A stretch of 59,946 nt of DNA from an uncultured Prevotellaceae bacterium (GTDB lineage: Bacteria > Bacteroidota > Bacteroidia > Bacteroidales > Bacteroidaceae), in the NCBI GenBank assembly GCA_900557555.1, contig USTH01000002.1, positions 1 to 59,946 on the forward strand, given 5' to 3'. The notes under the pieces are model-generated. The model saw nothing but the letters and a program-made list of their open reading frames with translations. It did not search any database and was not told where the DNA came from. This document shows positions 46,086 through 53,559 of this stretch, piece after piece. Each line of letters begins with the position of its first letter. Position 1 is the stretch's first letter. The translations under genes were made by a program, and so were the position numbers.

Positions 46086-47081
46086 ATGAGCAAACTACAT
46101 GCATTTTTTGAGCCTTCCACCCACCTCTCTTGGTGGTCGGACTGGCTTGTCATCATTCTTGGCTGCACCTGCACCGCCGCAGGGTTTGTGTTCTTCATTA
46201 ACCCCTACAATCTTGTGCCTGGCGGAATATACGGTCTAAGCATTGTAGTGCACAACCTTGTGCCGTGGTTTCAGATAGGTACCATCAGTTATGCTTTCGA
46301 GATTCCGCTGCTCATTCTGGCCCTGTTGTTCTTAGGCAAGAGCATCGGCATACGCACCATCATAGCAGCACTTGTTACACCTATGATAATGAACGGCATA
46401 TCGCTGTTAGCCTACCCTACCGCCGAAGCCCTTCACAAACTTGACCCTACGCTCATTGCTGGCGGGCATCTTAATCTGAGCGACCATCTCATGCTTACCA
46501 CCATAATGGGAGGCACGCTAATCGGTTTGGGGTGTGGCTTAGTGGCGCGCAACCGTGCCACGGGAGGAGGCACCGACATTGTGGCCATGTTCACCCAAAA
46601 GTATCTGCATGTAAGGTTTTCAAAAGCCATCTTCATTGTTGATGCCCTTGTGGTGCTGTCAGGCTTTCTGGTTATCGGACTGGGACTGGGCACTGGCAAC
46701 AACGCCACCAACGACTGCTACCTGTCGTTTTACTCACTCATTGCCATCTACATATCCTCACGAATGGTCAGCATGGTCATCAACGGTTTTAAAAACGAGC
46801 AGATTATCTTCATCATCGGACGCGGACGCATGGACAAGTTGCGCGACTACATTATCAACGACCTTGACCGTTCGGCAACCTGCATCAAAAGTTCTGGCCT
46901 GTATAGTGGCGAGGACAAAGACATGTTGTTCCTCGTAGTAAAAGAAAAAGAGGTAACACGCATCAAACAGAAGATAAAGACGGTGGAGCCCGACTCGTTC
47001 ATCGTAATAACCGATGCTTACGACACTTTCGGTGAGGGCTTCCGTGACTTGCCCAACTCTGGGGACATTATGCCCGAATAA
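46086..47081 (+). CDS. YitT family membrane protein
   Basis: Inner-membrane protein of 331 residues. Five to six hydrophobic segments (DUF161 repeat, FVFFINPYNLVPGGIYGLSI, LIGLGCGLVARNRATGGGTDI) are followed by a soluble DUF2179 domain (GRGRMDKLRDYI, VVKEKEVTRIKQKIK). The role in bacteria is not settled. It sits 74 bases behind the DUF3472 paralogue and 77 bases ahead of the sulfatase. Confidence 0.9.
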   Translation: MSKLHAFFEPSTHLSWWSDWLVIILGCTCTAAGFVFFINPYNLVPGGIYGLSIVVHNLVPWFQIGTISYAFEIPLLILALLFLGKSIGIRTIIAALVTPMIMNGISLLAYPTAEALHKLDPTLIAGGHLNLSDHLMLTTIMGGTLIGLGCGLVARNRATGGGTDIVAMFTQKYLHVRFSKAIFIVDALVVLSGFLVIGLGLGTGNNATNDCYLSFYSLIAIYISSRMVSMVINGFKNEQIIFIIGRGRMDKLRDYIINDLDRSATCIKSSGLYSGEDKDMLFLVVKEKEVTRIKQKIKTVEPDSFIVITDAYDTFGEGFRDLPNSGDIMPE

Positions 47082-47158
47082 TCACAAATAGACATTATGC
47101 AGCAATGAAACAGCTCAAAACAAGACATCGATAATTTCTAATACTGACCTCCTATACC

Positions 47159-48742
47159 ATGAACAAGAAGTACCTTCCCGCCTTGGCAATTTTACCCTTG
47201 GCTATGCAAGCGCAGCAACAGCGATGGAACATAGTCTACATCATGACTGACGACCACACAATGCAGATGATGTCGTGCTACGACAAGACACATGTGCAGA
47301 CTCCAAATCTTGACCGCATTGCCAACGACGGTGTGCGCTTTGTCAACTCGTATGTAGCCAACTCGCTATCCGGACCGAGCCGTGCATGCATGATTACAGG
47401 CAAACACAGCCACAAGAACGGCTTCACCAACAACGAGCACGGCATCTTTGACGGCAGCCAGCAAACCATGCCTAAACTTCTGCAGAAAGCAGGCTACACT
47501 ACCGCACTTATAGGCAAATGGCATCTGGTGAGTACACCGACAGGATTTGACCACTATGAAATTTTGCCCGGCCAAGGCGACTACTACAACCCTACGTTCA
47601 TAACCCAAGACGGTAAAAACCATATCGAAAAAGGCTACCTCACCAACATCATTACCGACAAAGCACTCAACTGGCTCGACGGACAACGAAAGACAGGTAA
47701 ACCCTTCTGCCTCTTTATTCACGAAAAGGCATGCCACCGTGACTGGCTTCCAGAACTGAAATACCTGTACGAATACGAAGACGTGACGTTTAAATTACCC
47801 TGCAATTTCAATGACAAGTGGGAAGGAAGAGCCGCTGCACAAAAGCAAGAGATGGACATTGCGTCAGACACCGACATGACCATGGACTATGATGTAAAAA
47901 TGTTTGACCCCAGAGTAAAAACACGTCTTACGGATTCCTATCTTTCATTCATCGGCAGACTTGACTCGCACGACAGAGCCATCTATGACTCGTTTTACGA
48001 CTCTCTGGCCGTAGACTTCCGCAACCGCCGTCTTACGGGTCAGGCTCTGAAAGAGTTCAAGTATCAGCGCTTTATGCGCGACTACGCCAAAGTGCTCAAA
48101 ACATTTGACGACAACGTGGGCCGCATTCTTGATTATCTTGATAGCACTGGTCTTTCAGAAAACACCTTGGTGGTCTACACCTCCGACCAGGGATTCTATA
48201 TGGGCGAACACGGGTGGTTTGACAAACGCTTCATGTACGAAGAGTCTTATACTACACCTTTGGTAATGCGCATGCCCCGCAAGTACAACAAGCCCGTGGC
48301 AAAAGGTGACATAACCGAAATGGTGCAGAATATAGACTATGCCCCGACGTTTCTGGAACTTGCAGGTGCACCCATTCCTGACGACATGCAAGGCGTGAGC
48401 CTGCTGCCGCTGCTCGAAGGCAAACACCCCAAAGATTGGCGACAAAGTCTGTACTACCATTACTACGAATTCCCCGCCGAACACTCCGTACGCCGTCATT
48501 ACGGAGTGAGTACGGCCGACGGATGGAAACTCGTGCACTTCTACCCTGCTCCGGGCGAAGACCCCAAGACCGCCATAGACTCATGGGAAATGTATGACCT
48601 CAACGCCGACCCACACGAAATGAACAACATCTATGGCAAGCCTGGCACCGACAAGCAGCTGAAACGTCTAAAGAAAGAACTGCTCAAGCTGCAGAAACAA
48701 TACGATGACCCGATAGAGGAACAACTGAAGTCTCGACAATAA
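47159..48742 (+). CDS. Serine-type sulfatase
   Basis: Secreted sulfatase of 527 residues with a short signal sequence (cut near MQAQ). The metal pair Asp31/Asp32 is in IMTDDH. The residue to be converted to formylglycine is Ser71 in SGPSRACMITG, the serine form that requires an anaerobic sulfatase-maturating enzyme, which is not in this window. GKWHLVSTP and YTSDQGFYMGEHGWFDKR are family metal and substrate motifs. Relatives remove 6-O-sulfate from N-acetylglucosamine in mucin or heparan; this is inferred. It is in the same operon as the DUF3472 genes. Confidence 0.92.
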   Translation: MNKKYLPALAILPLAMQAQQQRWNIVYIMTDDHTMQMMSCYDKTHVQTPNLDRIANDGVRFVNSYVANSLSGPSRACMITGKHSHKNGFTNNEHGIFDGSQQTMPKLLQKAGYTTALIGKWHLVSTPTGFDHYEILPGQGDYYNPTFITQDGKNHIEKGYLTNIITDKALNWLDGQRKTGKPFCLFIHEKACHRDWLPELKYLYEYEDVTFKLPCNFNDKWEGRAAAQKQEMDIASDTDMTMDYDVKMFDPRVKTRLTDSYLSFIGRLDSHDRAIYDSFYDSLAVDFRNRRLTGQALKEFKYQRFMRDYAKVLKTFDDNVGRILDYLDSTGLSENTLVVYTSDQGFYMGEHGWFDKRFMYEESYTTPLVMRMPRKYNKPVAKGDITEMVQNIDYAPTFLELAGAPIPDDMQGVSLLPLLEGKHPKDWRQSLYYHYYEFPAEHSVRRHYGVSTADGWKLVHFYPAPGEDPKTAIDSWEMYDLNADPHEMNNIYGKPGTDKQLKRLKKELLKLQKQYDDPIEEQLKSRQ

Positions 48743-48961
48743 CGGTGTGACGACACCTCTGGGCAATACGCTTCACCATGCCCCGCCATCGCATGTCGGG
48801 CGGCATAAAGCAAAGCCCATCAGCAGAAATGAGGCGAACAATGTATGTCTGCGCTCATACCTTTGGCGTAATATCCATTCATTATTCAATGCGTTCAACC
48901 CAAAACACATCGATTACATAATAAATTCAGAAAAATTCTAAGTTTCTTAAAAAAAAAACAT

Positions 48962-48969
48962 TATATTTG
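48962..48969 (+). promoter_or_regulatory. -7 element of the LRR/M60 pair
   Basis: TATATTTG fits TAnnTTTG, with ATG 42 bases downstream. The -33 side is imperfect. It suggests that the LRR and M60 genes form a separate unit from the sulfatase operon. Confidence 0.5.
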
Positions 48970-49010
48970 CACTATGACTCAAAACAATCACAAATAACAT
49001 AAATCCAACA

Positions 49011-50264
49011 ATGAGAAGAATTATACTACTGTCAATCATCATGGTCTGCGCTATAGGCTCTATGGCACAAACGACCATTAAAATGAAGACCGCCAAGGAA
49101 ATCGGCGAAGACTTTGCCCTTACCGTAAACGAGGGCCTCATCTGTCTCATCGACTGGGGAGACGGCAAGACCGACACCGTGTATAGCACAACCGAACCTA
49201 TTTCTGGCACCGTAGCTGGAAACAACATCACACTGTCGGCTATAGGGATAACCTATTTCGACTGCTCTGGCCAAGACCTTAGCCAGATAACATTTACGTC
49301 TGCATCAAGCATTGAGACTCTGATTCTGTCAAACAACAAGCTTATCACCTGCAACGTGTCAGGCCTCCCTGCTCTCAAGACGCTGTGGGTTGACAACAAC
49401 ATGCTGACAACCCTTGACTTGAGCAAGAGTTTTGTACTTGAGAGCCTTCTTGCCTCAAACAATAGCATCTCGACTGTTAAGACAGGGTATTCTGGCTTGA
49501 CACAGATTACCGACTGCTGGCTCAACAACAACAAGCTCAGTCAGCTCAGCCTTAAAGGTAGCACCCAGATAAGCACTTTAAACATTGAGAATAACGCACT
49601 GGACTCGCTGACATTGTCACAACTTGACGGCAAGGCTCTTGCCGTGTTCATCGACGGCAACTCACTCGACTTCACTTCTCTATGGAACAAAGGTAACTCG
49701 CTAAGATGGTATGGCACACAACAGGAAGGCCTCAAATTTGCACAGGATAGCTACAAAACAGGCGAAGCATTCACATTAGCACGCAACCTCTTCAAAAAGA
49801 ATCAAGACGAAATGGACTTGCCGGGCACATCCTATACCTTTGCGTGGTACAAGTACGAAAACGGTGTCAAAGGCTCAAAACTCACAAAAGGCGCCCCTGG
49901 CAACACAACAGCAGACTACACCGTGCCTGCCGCCAGCAACAAGAAGAACATCTTTACTTTCAACAAGCCGTTTGAAGACATTCAGCTTGAAATAAAAAAC
50001 AACAAATATTTCGGTTTTCTTCTTCTGAGCGACCACATCAGCATCATTGACCCTACCGGCATTGAGGACGCAAGTGCTGCCAACAACCTGAGCTGCACTA
50101 CAGGAAACGGTTCCGTAACCCTGCAAGCAGACAAACCCACGACTGTAAGCATATTCAGCACCTCGGGAATGCTTCACTGGAAAGGCGAAGTGCATGAGCC
50201 CGTATGCATACAGCTCAACAAAGGTATATACATAATCAACAACACAAAAATAGCAATAAAATAA
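49011..50264 (+). CDS. Secreted leucine-rich-repeat protein with T9SS-type tail
   Basis: Protein of 417 residues. Signal peptide MRRIILLSIIMVCAIGSMAQ. Residues about 85-230 hold Bacteroidetes-type LRRs (IETLILSNNKLITCNVSGLP, LWVDNNMLTTLDLS, CWLNNNKLSQLSL). The end VSIFSTSGMLHWKGEV plus LNKGIYIINNTKIAIK is a type A T9SS sorting domain. It may bind glycan or protein at the cell surface. Its stop is five bases from the start of the M60 peptidase gene, so the two are cotranscribed. Confidence 0.86.
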   Translation: MRRIILLSIIMVCAIGSMAQTTIKMKTAKEIGEDFALTVNEGLICLIDWGDGKTDTVYSTTEPISGTVAGNNITLSAIGITYFDCSGQDLSQITFTSASSIETLILSNNKLITCNVSGLPALKTLWVDNNMLTTLDLSKSFVLESLLASNNSISTVKTGYSGLTQITDCWLNNNKLSQLSLKGSTQISTLNIENNALDSLTLSQLDGKALAVFIDGNSLDFTSLWNKGNSLRWYGTQQEGLKFAQDSYKTGEAFTLARNLFKKNQDEMDLPGTSYTFAWYKYENGVKGSKLTKGAPGNTTADYTVPAASNKKNIFTFNKPFEDIQLEIKNNKYFGFLLLSDHISIIDPTGIEDASAANNLSCTTGNGSVTLQADKPTTVSIFSTSGMLHWKGEVHEPVCIQLNKGIYIINNTKIAIK

Positions 50265-50269
50265 CAGCA

Positions 50270-52924
50270 ATGAAAAATACACGATTCATCTCCCTGCTTA
50301 TCGCCACCATCGGCCTATGCCTGACGGCAAAGGCACAGACGAGTGAAACCGTACAGACCATTTTGCCAGGCACCAACAAAGTTAGTCTGACATGGGACGG
50401 TCAGACGGTGTCTATACCTGTCAGAGCCAACAACAACTTCAGCATAATGCCCAACAAGACCTGGCTCAAGGCTGAACTCTCGGCTAACAGCAAAATGCTC
50501 ATCATCAAGGCCGACACGACTTACAGCGACAGACCGCGTACGGCCAACATCGTGCTGAAAACTGCCGATGGAGCTATGTCTCGCACTATAGAAGTGACAC
50601 AGGAGGAAGAAAAATTCTACGAAACAATTCTTGACAAACAAATCGCGCCCAAACTATACAGCGCTTCAAGCGCACAAACCGGACAGGGCATAGAGCGTCT
50701 CTTTGACGGGAGCACCTCTACCCAATGGTCAAGCATATTCGGTGTGTCAGAAGAGAAGCCCGCAGTCATCACAATCTACTTCAGCGGCAAAGACCCCATC
50801 AGCTATATGGTCTACACCCCAAGGCAGTCCTACAGCACCAGCGGTGTTTGGAAGACCTACAAGATTACAGCAACCGACCACGGCAAGACCTATACCCAGA
50901 CTATAACGGCAGAAGCTGACAAAATTCCCGACACCATACGTTGGGAAAACCCCATCACTCCCGAAAAGATAGAGATAAGTATCACTGAATCCCTCAACAA
51001 CTATGCTTCAGGAGCAGAACTGAGCTTCTACCAAGTAAGGGACGACAAGAAAGACCTTGACGTCTTTGCCGACGACATCTACTCGAAACTCAGACCTGGT
51101 GTCACAAAAGAGGAAATCGACAAACTGACCAACCCGTTCTGCAAACTTGTAGCAAAAGGCATCTTTGACGGCACCTACGAGACGAAATACCGCGCCGGGT
51201 CATATCCATGCAGGCTGTCCTATAATGTGCTGTCGTCAGAATGGAACGCACCCGGCAAGTACTACAGCCAAATAGACAACCCGACTGGTATCAACTTCCG
51301 TTCTGGCACGAAGCGTGCCGTATATGTTAGCGGCATACCCGAAGACATGAGCGCCAAGCTCTGCATCATGGCTTGGTATGTTGGAAAAGACGGTGACTCG
51401 TTCAACGGAGCCTATCCCCATGAAACGAACTTCGACCTCAAGAACGGCCTCAACATAATAGACTACACCTACGGTTGGGACGGTCTCGGCTACATCAAAT
51501 ACTACGCCAGCACACGCGAGCGCTACGAGGAAGGAGTGCCCGACATCAATGTACATATCATCAACGGCGAAATAAACGGCATCCTGACCGCTGACAAGAC
51601 AAACGACGAGATGTATGCCATGTGCAAGAAAGCCGCCACTGAAGGCAACATCTGCATTGACGTGCTCGGCAAGCGCGTACAGAGCATCTGGACCAGTGCT
51701 GGCATGCGCGACTACTGCAAGGCAAGCGATGGAACGAGCCTCGGCTATCGCCAGTATATCAACCTCCTCGACTCTCTCGTGACTTGGGAACACCGTCAGT
51801 TGGGACTTGAAAAATACAACCGCATTCCCGACAACCACACTATGGCGTTCACCAACTACACTTACTATATGTTCCAAACAACCTTAGGGGTAAGTTTCCA
51901 TCACAACCAAGAGCAGCGCGTGCTCAACTGCAAGACCATGATGCTCAATGACAATGACGCCATTTGGGGATTCTCACACGAGTGGGGACACCAGCATCAG
52001 ATGCACCCCTATGCTTGCTGGGGAGGTCTAAGTGAAGTGACCAACAACATATTCTCGTACTACAACGTGCAGCACCTCGGCTACGTGTTCAATATCGACA
52101 AGAATTTCCCCGTACTCTTCTGGAAACATATCTTCGGACGTATACCGGGCTACAACCAAGGCAAGGCATACTCAACTCTGCGCAATGGAGCCTACCAAGC
52201 CGCAAAGAGCAACCGCTCGCTTTACAGCTACAGCGAAGACCTGCGCAACACATGCCTTGCAGAAGAAGACAGCCTTATCTACAATATCAATGTCAACCCA
52301 CAACGTTCAGTGAGCATCATGGACACCGACCTGTCGCTGATGTTGGCTCCGTTTAACCTTCTGGGCAACTACGCCACCATCACACTCAAATATGCAGACT
52401 TCTATCCTGACCTCTTCGAATCGCTTCGCCAGCAGAACAACTTGCCAGGTGGATCTACTGTAGAGAAAAAAGATGGCTTCGATAAATATGAACTTATCAG
52501 TGCGGCACAAAACAATAACGTCAACGGCCTGTACTCCAAGCTCGAAGAACTTTACCCCAACAGTTGCTGGGTAACACAGAACTACCTCAACAAGGGCAGA
52601 GTGAACTGGCAAAACAACTCTACGCCAGCTCTGTTATGCTTCATACGCAAGGCCAGCCGACTCTATGGCTACAACCTCTATAACTTCTTTGAACGTGCAG
52701 GTTTCCTCCGTCTCGGTGCATATAAAAACAATGACTACGGCACAAAGTACCTTATCCTTACACAGAAGATGCTTGAAGAATTCAAGGCCGACATGGACGA
52801 ACTTGAAAACAAAGGAATACTCAAACCTCTGACTGACAAGATGATGGAGGACATCTTCTATACACGCAACTTCAACGAAAGCGAAACCGACAAGATGTAT
52901 CCTACACCCGACATACCCAACTGA
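50270..52924 (+). CDS. M60-family (mucinase-type) metallopeptidase with BACON and CBM32-like domains
   Basis: Protein of 884 residues from ATG 50270; longer frames begin inside the LRR gene. Signal peptide to about residue 22. Residues about 30-112 match the BACON domain; about 128-270 a discoidin/F5-8 type C (CBM32-like) domain (SASSAQTGQGIERLFDGSTS). The M60 peptidase follows with the zinc motif HEWGH at 570-574 and the third ligand Glu589. BACON-CBM32-M60 is the architecture of the mucin-degrading BT4244 of Bacteroides thetaiotaomicron. It should cleave glycoproteins at O-glycan sites. No SusC/SusD pair is near. Confidence 0.92.
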   Translation: MKNTRFISLLIATIGLCLTAKAQTSETVQTILPGTNKVSLTWDGQTVSIPVRANNNFSIMPNKTWLKAELSANSKMLIIKADTTYSDRPRTANIVLKTADGAMSRTIEVTQEEEKFYETILDKQIAPKLYSASSAQTGQGIERLFDGSTSTQWSSIFGVSEEKPAVITIYFSGKDPISYMVYTPRQSYSTSGVWKTYKITATDHGKTYTQTITAEADKIPDTIRWENPITPEKIEISITESLNNYASGAELSFYQVRDDKKDLDVFADDIYSKLRPGVTKEEIDKLTNPFCKLVAKGIFDGTYETKYRAGSYPCRLSYNVLSSEWNAPGKYYSQIDNPTGINFRSGTKRAVYVSGIPEDMSAKLCIMAWYVGKDGDSFNGAYPHETNFDLKNGLNIIDYTYGWDGLGYIKYYASTRERYEEGVPDINVHIINGEINGILTADKTNDEMYAMCKKAATEGNICIDVLGKRVQSIWTSAGMRDYCKASDGTSLGYRQYINLLDSLVTWEHRQLGLEKYNRIPDNHTMAFTNYTYYMFQTTLGVSFHHNQEQRVLNCKTMMLNDNDAIWGFSHEWGHQHQMHPYACWGGLSEVTNNIFSYYNVQHLGYVFNIDKNFPVLFWKHIFGRIPGYNQGKAYSTLRNGAYQAAKSNRSLYSYSEDLRNTCLAEEDSLIYNINVNPQRSVSIMDTDLSLMLAPFNLLGNYATITLKYADFYPDLFESLRQQNNLPGGSTVEKKDGFDKYELISAAQNNNVNGLYSKLEELYPNSCWVTQNYLNKGRVNWQNNSTPALLCFIRKASRLYGYNLYNFFERAGFLRLGAYKNNDYGTKYLILTQKMLEEFKADMDELENKGILKPLTDKMMEDIFYTRNFNESETDKMYPTPDIPN

Positions 52925-52940
52925 TAACAATACATCATCG

Positions 52941-52993
52941 TTTACATACAGAGCGTGCCACTCCAAATCAGGGTGGCACGCTCTGTATGTAAA
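52941..52993. terminator. Strong hairpin behind the M60 gene
   Basis: A perfect 21-bp stem (52941-52961 with 52973-52993) and an 11-base loop, 17 bases past the stop. No T-run follows on either strand, so it may be a bidirectional end signal or a processing site. Confidence 0.6.
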
Positions 52994-53021
52994 CGTCAGT
53001 ACAAAAATTTCTGACTTCAGA

Positions 53022-53059
53022 TTTATCCCAATTCGGTCGTTAGGACTTATTGGGATAAA
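53022..53059 (+). repeat. Dispersed palindrome family, copy D (most complete)
   Basis: Arms TTTATCCCAAT and ATTGGGATAAA (11 bp, perfect) enclose the core TCGGTCGTTAGGACTT. It is the reference copy for the family. It lies 97 bases past the M60 stop, at the edge of the restriction island. Confidence 0.8.
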
Positions 53060-53184
53060 GGTGTGAGCACAGGGCAACGAATGAAACGACCTTTGGGGTA
53101 TAAGTCTATGTTTGAAGGATTCAAAACTACACACTTACGCAGAAAAACACAACTCCGCAGTTGTTTTTTCTCGTAAAAAGCTAT

Positions 53185-53192
53185 TATCTTTG
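53185..53192 (+). promoter_or_regulatory. -7 element of the XRE gene
   Basis: TATCTTTG fits TAnnTTTG. The start codon at 53201 is only eight bases beyond it, so the transcript would be leaderless or nearly so if that start is used. Confidence 0.45.
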
Positions 53193-53200
53193 TAGCCAAG

Positions 53201-53521
53201 ATGTCAATATCCCAAGAAGCGAATGGAACAAAACGAAATACGTCTAAGATGGTAAAGGAAACAATATCTCCCGTTCTAAATGCAGGAACACAAATGAGCC
53301 AAGAAGAAAAACCGTGGTTTAACCATTCGCAGATGATAGCTAATATCATATCCGCAAGGATGAAGGAACTTGGAATGACTCAAAAGATGTTGGCAGAGAA
53401 AATGAATTGTACCCAACAGTACATTTCAAAAATCTTAAAAGGCCGTGAAAACCTTTCGCTTGAAGCCCTAAGCAAAATCGAGAATGCCTTGGACATTCAT
53501 TTTCTACAAATGGATGAATAG
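53201..53521 (+). CDS. XRE-family helix-turn-helix regulator
   Basis: Protein of 106 residues. The HTH_XRE domain covers about 42-102: MIANIISARMKELGMTQKML then CTQQYISKILKGRENLSLEAL. The first 40 residues are not part of the domain; internal starts at 53249 (MVKETISP) or 53294 (MSQEEKPW) are possible. It precedes hsdR by 38 bases on the same strand and may control the restriction genes, as XRE controllers often do. Confidence 0.85.
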   Translation: MSISQEANGTKRNTSKMVKETISPVLNAGTQMSQEEKPWFNHSQMIANIISARMKELGMTQKMLAEKMNCTQQYISKILKGRENLSLEALSKIENALDIHFLQMDE

Positions 53522-53559
53522 GCTGTTCTCCGAAGTGTAACAATAGAATAGAAAAAGAC

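Noticed and set aside
41119..46104. Minus-strand frames opposite the DUF3472 genes
   Set aside because: Antisense shadows caused by codon bias; low-complexity and without domains.
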